Assembly: GCA_021797525.1 (NCBI GenBank) | Contig: JAJZZQ010000056.1 | Location: 1 to 23,092 of the forward strand | Direction: 5' to 3' | Length of the DNA: 23,092 nucleotides | Source: Thermoplasmata archaeon | GTDB lineage: Archaea; Thermoplasmatota; Thermoplasmata; Thermoplasmatales; Thermoplasmataceae | Part shown: piece after piece, positions 15,189-21,933 of the stretch | How the letters are laid out: each line of letters starts with the position of its first letter | How positions within the stretch are numbered: position 1 is the stretch's first letter | Notes under the pieces: generated by a model | Databases searched by the model: none | What the model was told of the DNA's origin: nothing | What the model saw: only the letters and a program-made list of their open reading frames with translations | Position numbers and translations under genes: made by a program

Positions 15189-15203
15189 CTCGTGAAAGCG
15201 TCA

Positions 15204-15293
15204 GACACTACCACATTGTTGTCCATGTCTACACTTTTCATAGTGTATACTATTAGTTTACACTGTGGTAAAGTATCCCATTGATTGTGTAAA
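15204..15293. repeat. Cluster of TACACT/AGTGTA inverted motifs upstream of the actin gene
   Basis: TACACT occurs at 15230-15235 and 15259-15264, its complement AGTGTA at 15242-15247 and a one-mismatch copy GACACT at 15204-15209. Two longer inverted pairs share the region: TACCACA (15209-15215) with TGTGGTA (15264-15270), and TTTACAC (15257-15263) with GTGTAAA (15287-15293). The near-palindrome TAGTGTATACTA (15241-15252) is at a suitable distance to be the actin promoter's TATA element. Such clustering suggests an operator or centromere-like site. Spacing is irregular, so chance in AT-rich DNA is not excluded. Confidence 0.45.
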
Positions 15294-15343
15294 ATGTATT
15301 TAAATTTTTTCTATTTGACCAGGCAATTTCGCTATCTAAAAAT

Positions 15344-15395
15344 GGCTAAAAAACTGAATTTAACAAAAAGTGAATCTTTGATACATTTTTTAGCC
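15344..15395. repeat. 10-base perfect inverted repeat between actin and prpD
   Basis: GGCTAAAAAA (15344-15353) and TTTTTTAGCC (15386-15395) are exact inverse complements separated by 32 bases. A second, partly overlapping pair is TGATACA (15379-15385) and TGTATCA (15416-15422). They lie upstream of the prpD TATA box and could be a regulator site or an RNA hairpin if transcribed. Nothing else explains this stretch apart from a 36-codon open frame (15342-15452). Confidence 0.5.
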
Positions 15396-15432
15396 TGCTA
15401 CTCAATCGCACGACTTGTATCAGGTACTGCCG

Positions 15433-15443
15433 AATTAAATATT
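15433..15443 (+). promoter_or_regulatory. TATA-like box for the prpDBC operon
   Basis: AATTAAATATT is centred about 25 bases before the prpD ATG at 15463, the distance expected for a leaderless transcript. Downstream genes of the operon instead have Shine-Dalgarno sequences, which fits a first gene that is leaderless. Confidence 0.5.
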
Positions 15444-15462
15444 CAAAAGTAATACCACTGGT

Positions 15463-16797
15463 ATGGAACCTTCTTTAGAAGCAATGTATAATCATTTGAA
15501 AGCCCTCAGTGAAAATGGAGTCAGCGAAAAAAGCAGAGATGAAATGAAGAAAAGAATCGCGGATTCTATAATTACTGCATATGGGGCAATGAACGCCGAA
15601 CCTGTTCGTATTGCCAGGTCAGCACTGTTGCCATCAAAGGGAAAAAGGAACGGAAGGATATATTTCAGCAGAGATGAAGCACCGGTGGATGTAGCCGCAT
15701 TTATTAACGGCACCATGACAAGATATCTTGATTATAACGATACCTATCTCTCAAAAGAGGCAATGCACCCCTCCGACAATATCCCCCCTCTTATTTCACT
15801 TGCCCATAGCCTGGACCTCAATGGCGAGGATGTTATCAGGGCAGCCAACCTATCATATGATGTCGCTGCAAACCTTTCTGATGAAGCATCCATACGAGAC
15901 AGGGGGTGGGATCATGTCACATACATATCAATATCTTCAGCAGCTGGACTTTCAATGCTGCTCCATCTGGACAAAAATAGATTTGAACACGCAATCAGCC
16001 TCTCATTAAACAACAACATAAGCATGCGGCAGACCAGAGCTGGAGAACTGAGTATGTGGAAGGGAGCCACGACTGCAAATGCCTGCAGGAACAGTGTTTT
16101 CGGCACGTTGCTTGCAGCGGAGGGTTTCACGGGCCCTTCACCGGAATTTTCTGGAGAGATGGGGTTTTTCAAACAGGTATCTGGCCCAATGAATATAAAT
16201 CCAAAAAAAGATGCTGTTCTCAGAACAATGATCAAGAATTATCCAGTTGAATATCATGCAATGAGTGCTGCTGAAGCTGCTAGTTCGATACATGAGGAAC
16301 TAAAAGGCGAGATCAAATCTGTTAGTGTTGAAACATTCAAAGTTGCAAATGACATAATAATAAAGGACCCTGAGAAACTGAGACCCAGAACCAGGGAAAC
16401 AGCCGACCACAGCATGCCTTATATTGTTGCCTATTCCCTGATATATGGATCGCCCGGCCCGGGATCATATGAGCAGAAATACCTGAAAGAGAGCAAAATA
16501 CTCAATGTTATTGACCATTCGAAATATGTTGTTACAGATAGGTTCAACAAGATGTACCCGGAATATCTGCCGGTCAAAATTTTAGTTGAAACATCATCGG
16601 GCAAGTATGAAAGGGAGATGGATGTACCCAAGGGCCATCACAGGAAACCATATACTTGGGATGACTTGCTTGAAAAAGGAAGGAAAGTAATGGGTGAAGA
16701 TAATTCAAAAATCCTTATTGATGTGGCAAGACGTTTTGAAAAGATACAGATAAGAGATTTCATGGAGGTGATATCTGATGTCCACTTTAAGGGATAA
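15463..16797 (+). CDS. prpD: 2-Methylcitrate dehydratase, MmgE/PrpD family
   Basis: PrpD removes water from 2-methylcitrate to give 2-methyl-cis-aconitate, the second step of the methylcitrate cycle that oxidises propionyl-CoA. The 444-residue product fits the MmgE/PrpD family. It has FINGTMTRYLDYNDTYL near residue 85, MHPSDNIPPLISLAHSL near 101-117 and RGWDHVTYISISSAAGL near 147. The family also contains cis-aconitate decarboxylase-like members, but direct linkage to prpB and a citrate-synthase gene makes the methylcitrate role the best reading. It is the first gene of the operon, ATG start, with a TATA-like box about 25 bases upstream. Its 3' end overlaps prpB by 20 bases. Confidence 0.9.
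   Translation: MEPSLEAMYNHLKALSENGVSEKSRDEMKKRIADSIITAYGAMNAEPVRIARSALLPSKGKRNGRIYFSRDEAPVDVAAFINGTMTRYLDYNDTYLSKEAMHPSDNIPPLISLAHSLDLNGEDVIRAANLSYDVAANLSDEASIRDRGWDHVTYISISSAAGLSMLLHLDKNRFEHAISLSLNNNISMRQTRAGELSMWKGATTANACRNSVFGTLLAAEGFTGPSPEFSGEMGFFKQVSGPMNINPKKDAVLRTMIKNYPVEYHAMSAAEAASSIHEELKGEIKSVSVETFKVANDIIIKDPEKLRPRTRETADHSMPYIVAYSLIYGSPGPGSYEQKYLKESKILNVIDHSKYVVTDRFNKMYPEYLPVKILVETSSGKYEREMDVPKGHHRKPYTWDDLLEKGRKVMGEDNSKILIDVARRFEKIQIRDFMEVISDVHFKG
16764..16771 (+). promoter_or_regulatory. Shine-Dalgarno of prpB inside the prpD coding end
   Basis: GGAGGTGA lies 6 bases before the prpB ATG at 16778 and within the last codons of prpD. It is the clearest reference in this window for ribosome-site sequence and spacing, and is identical to the octamer before uppS. 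Confidence 0.7.
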
Positions 16798-17680
16798 TTA
16801 TAATTCAGGGCCTTCAGGCTTGAAAAGACACCTCTCGGAAGGCTTTGTTGAGGCGGCTGGAGTTTTCAATGGCATCAGTGCCCTTCTAGCACAGCAGGCA
16901 GGATTCAGGGCGCTATATCTTTCCGGTTCAGGTGTTGCAGGGGCAATGGGTCTACCGGACCTCTCCATGACAACCCTATCGGAAGTTGCTGACGAGGTCC
17001 GCAAAATAACATCGGTGTCCGAGGCCCCGCTAATAGTGGATGCTGATACAGGCTTTGGAGAAACCATAAATGTGATGAGGACTGTGAGAGTCCTTGAAGA
17101 TGCAGGAGCTGCGGCGTTGCACCTTGAGGATCAGGTTCTCCCAAAACGATGCGGCCACCTCAACGGAAAGAAAGTGGTCGAGATGGAGGATATGGGAAAG
17201 AAAATTATGACGGCAATAGCCTCCAGACATAATCCTGATTTTATGATCATAGCAAGGACTGATGCCAGATCCGTTAATGGCCTGGACGATGCTATTGAAA
17301 GGGCACTTTACTACGTGAAGTGCGGTGCCGATATGATTTTCACAGAAGCACTGGAATCAGCCGGGGAATTCAAGGAATTTTCATCAAAAGTCAGATCACC
17401 GCTGCTTGCAAATATGACAGAATTCGGAAAGAGCCCGCTTCTCTCAGTCTCAGAGCTGAAGGACCTGGGATACAGAGCGGTCATATTCCCGCTTACAGGA
17501 TTCAGGGTAGCTCTCAAATCGCTGCAAAAAACTTATGAGGCTCTTCTTAAAGATGAAACACAGAGAAACTTCATAGATGACCTGATGACAAGGAGGCAAT
17601 TTTATGAGGTCATTGGCTATGATGAATATGAAAAGGACGACAGAGACATATTCAATATAAAAGGTGAAAAAGATGACTGA
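16778..17680 (+). CDS. prpB: Methylisocitrate lyase
   Basis: PrpB cleaves 2-methylisocitrate to pyruvate and succinate, the last step of the methylcitrate cycle. The 300-residue protein is an isocitrate-lyase-superfamily TIM barrel. It has LSGSGVAGAMGLPDLSMTT near 48-66, the metal-binding DADTGFGE near 88-95, LEDQVLPKRCGHLNGK near 116-131 with the catalytic Cys, and ARTDAR near 160. KRCGH, rather than the KKCGH of isocitrate lyase, and the short length favour methylisocitrate lyase over isocitrate lyase. It starts inside the end of prpD behind a perfect Shine-Dalgarno. Its end overlaps the start of the citrate-synthase gene. Confidence 0.94.
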   Translation: MSTLRDNYNSGPSGLKRHLSEGFVEAAGVFNGISALLAQQAGFRALYLSGSGVAGAMGLPDLSMTTLSEVADEVRKITSVSEAPLIVDADTGFGETINVMRTVRVLEDAGAAALHLEDQVLPKRCGHLNGKKVVEMEDMGKKIMTAIASRHNPDFMIIARTDARSVNGLDDAIERALYYVKCGADMIFTEALESAGEFKEFSSKVRSPLLANMTEFGKSPLLSVSELKDLGYRAVIFPLTGFRVALKSLQKTYEALLKDETQRNFIDDLMTRRQFYEVIGYDEYEKDDRDIFNIKGEKDD

Positions 17681-18737
17681 AATAAGTGTTCCTAAGGGGC
17701 TGGTTGGAGTTATAGTGGACAAAACAGCAATATGTACTACCGATGCTGAAGGAAATCTTGTCTACAGAGGTTATAAAACTGTAGATCTGGTTAATAAAAA
17801 GACTTTCGAAGAGGTTGCATACCTTGTTGTGCATGGTGATCTCCCCGATAGTGACCAGCTTAAGGACTTCAATGAAATGCTGGTGAAAAACGGAGACATC
17901 GACTCAAAGGTCCTGAAGATTATTGACCTGCTTAAGGAGAAGGACTTGATGAAGAACCTCCGGTCAATTATATCACTTTACCCATACAGGGCTCAGGATT
18001 CTGCTCATATGCTTCCGGAAATAATTTCTAAGGTCCCGGGGATAATCGCCCATTCATATGCAGCGGAAACCGGTAAAGCTGTCGGCAGATCTGAAGCCCA
18101 AACTTACAGCGGAAGATTCTACCAGATGATCACAGGAAACACAGATGCCAGAAAATCTCAGTTCCTTTCAAAACTAATGATTCTCTACATGGAGCATGAG
18201 TTCAACGCTTCCACTTTTGTTTTAAGGGTTGCTGCATCAACACTTACTGACCCTGCTTCAGCATTCACAAGCGCTCTTGGAACCCTCAAGGGGCCACTCC
18301 ATGGCGGGGCAAATGCTGAGATACTTGATTTCTTCAAAAGCTTCAGGAATGAAGATGAGGCCGTAAAATTTGTTGATACACAGCTGGAATCCGGAAAGAA
18401 GGTAATGGGATTTGGCCACAGAGTTTACAAGCAGAAAGACCCCCGTGCCCAGCTCGTGAAGCAGCTTATGAAAGAGCTGAATCCAAACTCTAAGGAACTG
18501 AGAATCGCTGAAGCAATTGAGGCAAGAGTCTGGGAGAAAAAGCATCTTCCTGCAAATCTTGATTTCTATGCTGCAATACTTATGGATCAGCTGGGGATTC
18601 CACAGGATCTCTATACTGCCATATTTGCGGCAGCCAGAGTTTTCGGCTGGTGGGCGCACTACGAAGAACAGCTGAGGGATAACAAGCTAATAAGGCCTTC
18701 TTCGGAATATGTAGGTCCGAAGGACAGGGTTCTCTGA
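17673..18737 (+). CDS. prpC: 2-Methylcitrate synthase / citrate synthase
   Basis: This is a citrate-synthase-fold enzyme that condenses oxaloacetate with propionyl-CoA (or acetyl-CoA). Active-site blocks are PLHGGAN with the first His, GFGHRVYK with the second His and DFYAAILMDQLGIP with the catalytic Asp. The RPSSEYVG C-terminal region is also typical. Operon position after prpD and prpB argues for methylcitrate synthase, but archaeal enzymes often use both acyl-CoAs, and no other citrate synthase is visible here, so it may serve both cycles. ATG at 17673 (354 aa) is chosen because GGTGA lies 5 bases upstream. A GTG at 17664, inside that ribosome site, would add three residues. It overlaps the prpB stop by 8 bases. 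Confidence 0.93.
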   Translation: MTEISVPKGLVGVIVDKTAICTTDAEGNLVYRGYKTVDLVNKKTFEEVAYLVVHGDLPDSDQLKDFNEMLVKNGDIDSKVLKIIDLLKEKDLMKNLRSIISLYPYRAQDSAHMLPEIISKVPGIIAHSYAAETGKAVGRSEAQTYSGRFYQMITGNTDARKSQFLSKLMILYMEHEFNASTFVLRVAASTLTDPASAFTSALGTLKGPLHGGANAEILDFFKSFRNEDEAVKFVDTQLESGKKVMGFGHRVYKQKDPRAQLVKQLMKELNPNSKELRIAEAIEARVWEKKHLPANLDFYAAILMDQLGIPQDLYTAIFAAARVFGWWAHYEEQLRDNKLIRPSSEYVGPKDRVL

Positions 18738-18749
18738 CATCAGAGAATC
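18728..18749. terminator. Hairpin containing both stop codons of convergent prpC and JAMM genes
   Basis: TTCTCTGA (18730-18737) and TCAGAGAA (18740-18747) form a perfect 8-base inverted repeat, extended to 10 by a G-T and a G-C pair, around a 2-base centre. The TGA of prpC is 18735-18737 and the TGA of the minus-strand gene is 18740-18742. A T run follows about 10 bases on in the plus direction (18760-18765), so it may terminate prpC; no T run follows in the minus direction. Confidence 0.5.
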
Positions 18750-19102
18750 TTCAGGTCTATTTTTTCAGATTTTCTGTTGAAAGCCTGGTAATCCGAAATT
18801 CTGTAAGGACTGGCAACGATTATGTGAATCTGGCCTGTATTGGAGAACATTGAAATATCAGCATCTGAAGGCAATGCCACCCCTGATGGATGTGAGTGTA
18901 CACTCCCCACAACTGAAAAATCAATCCCCTTATGGTATAAATTGAATAACGTATGGTGATCCCCCTGAACTGTTCCAGGAAGCATAAGGATCTCATAGAT
19001 TATCTCATGCTCTGCCTTCAGGAAAGCTCCAAATTCCATTGGATAACTGTCTTTGGAGGCTTCCATTATCATTTTCAGTGTACGGAGCCTAATTGACCAC
19101 AT
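18740..19102 (-). CDS. JAMM/MPN+ metalloprotease domain protein (desampylase-like)
   Basis: This 120-residue protein is essentially one JAB1/MPN/Mov34 domain. The complete zinc motif is present: E23, then H69-S-H71, then seven residues to S79 and D82. It should therefore be catalytically active. In archaea such single-domain JAMM enzymes remove ubiquitin-like SAMP modifiers from proteins; other family members act in sulphur transfer or small-molecule cleavage, so the substrate is open. The start is ATG at 19102, overlapping the end of the NAD kinase gene by 14 bases. It is the last gene of the run that begins with uS13. It converges with prpC at a shared hairpin. Confidence 0.88.
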   Translation of the reverse strand: MWSIRLRTLKMIMEASKDSYPMEFGAFLKAEHEIIYEILMLPGTVQGDHHTLFNLYHKGIDFSVVGSVHSHPSGVALPSDADISMFSNTGQIHIIVASPYRISDYQAFNRKSEKIDLKIL

Positions 19103-19907
19103 TTCTTATCAGCTTCTCCCTTATTCTCTCATAGAATGAGTTTCTGAATGTCACGAATCTTGCCCTTTCCGGTGATACAGTGATCCTTATGTCGTCGTTC
19201 TCGTCCACAGCAAACTGCTCCTGACCATCAACAATCAGGTCACAGGATTGCTTCTTTCCGAATATCCTGAGGTTTATCTCTTGGGAGCTTGGTATTACAA
19301 GAGGCCTGCTTCTTGACCTGAACGGAGCCAGATAAGTTACGACCATGGCATCAAGCGTCGGGTAAAGGATTGGCCCTCCAGCACTGAATGAGTATGATGT
19401 CGAACCTATTGGTGTTGCCACTATTACACCGTCTGAGGTTGTACTGTCAAAAAATACCCCATCCACAAAAAGCCTGAACTTCCTAATCTTGGCTATCTTG
19501 CTGGAATGCAAGACAACCTCATTTGTTGAGTCTATTATCTGAGTTCCATTTATGGTCAGTCTGAGCTTCATAGTCTCTTCCACCTTGTAGTTACCCTTTA
19601 TCAATTTGTAAACTGATGACTCAACCTCTCCAATCTCGACCTCTGACAGGAATCCTAAACTTCCCATGTTTATTCCAAGGACTGGCCCCTTCGCTAATTG
19701 CAAAGATCTGAGAACAGAACCGTCCCCGCCTACTGTTATAAGAATGTCAGCCTCCATTGATTCTATGCTGTTTCCCTTTCTGTTGAGCATCCGGGCTGCT
19801 TCCCTGTCATATATAACGTCCCAGTCATCGGGAAGTATCTCTACGATTCTTCTGACAATGTTTGCGCATCTCGTGCAGTCCTTTCTTACGATGAAACCTA
19901 TCTTCAT
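19089..19907 (-). CDS. nadK: NAD kinase
   Basis: NAD kinase phosphorylates NAD to NADP using ATP or polyphosphate and so sets the NADP pool. The 272-residue protein has the family's GGDG motif (60-63) within ILITVGGDGSVLRSL. It also has NMGSLGFL near 79-86, the NE dyad in DSTNEVVLHSSK, and the glycine-rich SDGVIVATPIGSTSYSFSAGG block. The start is ATG, overlapping the upstream IMPase gene's stop by four bases. The N-terminal CTRC is not a known family feature and may be incidental. The tight pairing with an IMPase-family gene recalls methanogen proteins in which the two are fused and make and remove NADP. Confidence 0.94.
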   Translation of the reverse strand: MKIGFIVRKDCTRCANIVRRIVEILPDDWDVIYDREAARMLNRKGNSIESMEADILITVGGDGSVLRSLQLAKGPVLGINMGSLGFLSEVEIGEVESSVYKLIKGNYKVEETMKLRLTINGTQIIDSTNEVVLHSSKIAKIRKFRLFVDGVFFDSTTSDGVIVATPIGSTSYSFSAGGPILYPTLDAMVVTYLAPFRSRSRPLVIPSSQEINLRIFGKKQSCDLIVDGQEQFAVDENDDIRITVSPERARFVTFRNSFYERIREKLIRNVVN

Positions 19908-20743
19908 TTCAGGGCCTCCGCAAATTCTCTGCTGCTTGCGCCGATTATAGCTTTCCTCTCCCTGACATCCAGTCCCATGTTAAAATCATTGAATTCACCG
20001 TCTAATACTACTCCTCCGGCTTCCCTGAGGATAAGTACACCTCCTGCCACATCTATATTTCTAAGTGAGTTGTAATCACCGACATATGCCATAATATCCG
20101 CTGATCCATTTGCCACAAGACAGAGCTCAAGTGAAGCACATCCAAGAGAGCGAATTCTCCAAGCACCCCTGAGTATCGGGGAAACGTGATCATGTCCAGC
20201 TCTTCCAAGACCTCCCAGAGCACATCCCAGGGGATCCACGGAGACATGTATCCGCTTCCCGTTTGCAAATGCTCCTTTTCCCTTTACAGCATGATAATTG
20301 GTATTCCTGGCCAGATCCGCAACTATAGCAATCCTCGCTGAAGACAGGTCCTCCCTTACAACTGCACCTGAAAATGAATAGAAAGGGATTCCGTTTTCCG
20401 CATTGTATGTTCCGTCCAGCGGATCGACCATTAAAGATTCATCATAGCCGAAATCAGTAAATCCGCTCTCTTCGCTTATGAGGTTCAGCGGCAGGTCCCT
20501 TTCGTGTATAAAATTCAGGATATGGTCATCACAAATTCTGTCAAGATTATGGGTTGCGGTGCCGTCTGCACCCATCCCGATTATGATGTTTCTGTTCCCC
20601 GAACCTGATTGTGCGGAAACAACTTCCCTTAAAGAATTTCCAAGGTCAATAAGTTCTTTTTCGAGATCTGACACAGTGTCAATATTATAACACTCAAGAT
20701 AACCTTTCTGGGAAAAAATTAGAAAATCAGTCTCCGACAACAC
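19904..20743 (-). CDS. IMPase-family phosphatase (inositol monophosphatase / FBPase / possible NADP phosphatase)
   Basis: This is a Mg-dependent, lithium-sensitive-type phosphatase of the inositol monophosphatase superfamily. The metal-site residues are visible: EE at 91-92, DPLDGT at 107-112 and D231 in NIDVAGG, where the usual Trp before the Asp is Ile. GADGT near 58-62 is typical of archaeal members. Archaeal relatives dephosphorylate inositol phosphate, fructose 1,6-bisphosphate or NADP, and sequence alone does not decide; the neighbouring NAD kinase favours a NADP(H) role as one option. The start is uncertain. GTG at 20743 overlaps rpoD by 17 bases and gives 279 residues, while GTG at residue 24 gives an N-terminus closer to family length. 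Confidence 0.88.
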   Translation of the reverse strand: MLSETDFLIFSQKGYLECYNIDTVSDLEKELIDLGNSLREVVSAQSGSGNRNIIIGMGADGTATHNLDRICDDHILNFIHERDLPLNLISEESGFTDFGYDESLMVDPLDGTYNAENGIPFYSFSGAVVREDLSSARIAIVADLARNTNYHAVKGKGAFANGKRIHVSVDPLGCALGGLGRAGHDHVSPILRGAWRIRSLGCASLELCLVANGSADIMAYVGDYNSLRNIDVAGGVLILREAGGVVLDGEFNDFNMGLDVRERKAIIGASSREFAEALK

Positions 20744-21545
20744 TGTCCAGCAGAAGGTTCAATCTCTGTGAAAGCCTCTTGAGAGCATAATCCAGCACAT
20801 CCAATGCCTTCAGTGAGCCGTCTGTCTCAAACTGGAACACGTATTTGGTATCATCCTCTATTACCTTTACGTCCGGGTTATCAAGCAACTGTGAAAGAAA
20901 AGTACATCTGTTGTCATCGCTGAACACTATCTTTTCGGAATTCTCGGATACAACTGAATCAGGGCAGTGATTCTTGAAGTTTTCCCAGTCCTTAACCTTC
21001 TTCTTCTCAACCAGAAACTCCCGATGATACTTGTAAGAGACACCTGAGGTTACCTGCCACTTAGTATGCTTTTTCCCCGTGCCCAGTATGGCTTCGGCTG
21101 TAACGAGGATTGCCTGCCTCGGTCCAAGCTTTACAATTGGAATCTCTTTATCTGCAGGAACAAGATCTGACTTTCCTACAGGCTGCAGATCGCCTGAATT
21201 CACTACTCCTGAGCCTATCTTGTTTATTGAAAATGTCATTGTGCATAGGGGGCATCCCTCACCTTTGCAAGAGCAATTTTCCCTGAAGTTCATTGAAAGA
21301 TCTGAAACAATAGGTACCAGAGAAAGCCGATGTGCCACTATTTCATCGAAAAGTGGGAGTGATGAGTCGTATACATTGCCTTCACTGTCTCTTATCTGGC
21401 CATGATGAAATATAACTTTGTCTATGGCTAGCTTAGGGATGTCGTCCATCAGAGTTCTTCTCAAGGCATTCGCTGTTGATGGTGAGAGCCCATCCACGGT
21501 GAAACGGATAAAATCATCAGACATTGTATTTATTGTCAGGGACAT
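20727..21545 (-). CDS. rpoD: DNA-directed RNA polymerase subunit D (Rpo3)
   Basis: Rpo3 is the archaeal counterpart of eukaryotic Rpb3 and bacterial alpha. It forms the assembly platform with Rpo11, Rpo10 and Rpo12. The protein has the dimer block [20 protein letters not shown] near 18-37 and HRLSLVPIV near 72-80. It also has the Cys loop C91-S-C93...C98-P-L-C101, as in the Rpb3 zinc loop, and a C-terminal dimer segment. In the ferredoxin-like insert only C194 and C214 remain; the positions of the other two cysteines of the Sulfolobus cluster are Leu, so no Fe-S cluster is expected. ATG at 21545 (272 aa) lies 4 bases after the rps11 stop, with GGAGAG upstream. A frame open to 21596 lies inside rps11. 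Confidence 0.95.
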   Translation of the reverse strand: MSLTINTMSDDFIRFTVDGLSPSTANALRRTLMDDIPKLAIDKVIFHHGQIRDSEGNVYDSSLPLFDEIVAHRLSLVPIVSDLSMNFRENCSCKGEGCPLCTMTFSINKIGSGVVNSGDLQPVGKSDLVPADKEIPIVKLGPRQAILVTAEAILGTGKKHTKWQVTSGVSYKYHREFLVEKKKVKDWENFKNHCPDSVVSENSEKIVFSDDNRCTFLSQLLDNPDVKVIEDDTKYVFQFETDGSLKALDVLDYALKRLSQRLNLLLDSVVGD

Positions 21546-21549
21546 CTGT

Positions 21550-21933
21550 TTATACTCTCCTGCCTCTCTTGCCGCCCTTCTTTTTTGTTCCATCATGGGG
21601 AATTGGGGTTACCTCTTCAATCCTAAGAATCTTGAAGCCAGCTCTGGAAAGAGCCCTAATTGCGCTCTGAGCTCCTGGACCAGGAATCTTTGATTTGTTT
21701 CCGCCTGGAGCCCTTACCTTGATTATTAGATCCGATATCTCCTTCTCTCTCAGTTTTTCTGCGACCAGATCAGCCGCCTTCATTGCTGCATATGGGCTTG
21801 ACTCATCTCTGTCATTCTTCACTACCATGCCGCCAGTTGCCTTTGCAAGGGTTTCAGCCCCTGTTGGATCAGTTACAAGAATTATAGTATTGTTAGCTGA
21901 GGCAAAAATATGCGCTATACCTGTTTTATTCAT
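21550..21933 (-). CDS. rps11: Ribosomal protein uS11
   Basis: This is a small-subunit platform protein that lies against the decoding-site end of 16S rRNA. The 127-residue sequence has [14 protein letters not shown] at the N-terminus, the conserved ATGGMVVK and [10 protein letters not shown] blocks, [19 protein letters not shown] in the middle, and the basic tail [13 protein letters not shown]. The start is ATG overlapping the uS4 stop as ATGA, showing translational coupling. uS11 is the known partner of Fap7, a homologue of which is encoded at 9515-9994. Confidence 0.97.
   Translation of the reverse strand: MNKTGIAHIFASANNTIILVTDPTGAETLAKATGGMVVKNDRDESSPYAAMKAADLVAEKLREKEISDLIIKVRAPGGNKSKIPGPGAQSAIRALSRAGFKILRIEEVTPIPHDGTKKKGGKRGRRV

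Noticed and set aside
14821..15284. Three overlapping plus-strand frames antisense to the actin 5' end and its upstream region
   Set aside because: They are Cys/Ser/Pro-rich antisense readings of the conserved actin N-terminus, unlikely to be translated.
21546..21596. 17-codon N-terminal extension of rpoD
   Set aside because: It lies inside rps11. The family N-terminus starts at the ATG at 21545, four bases after the rps11 stop.
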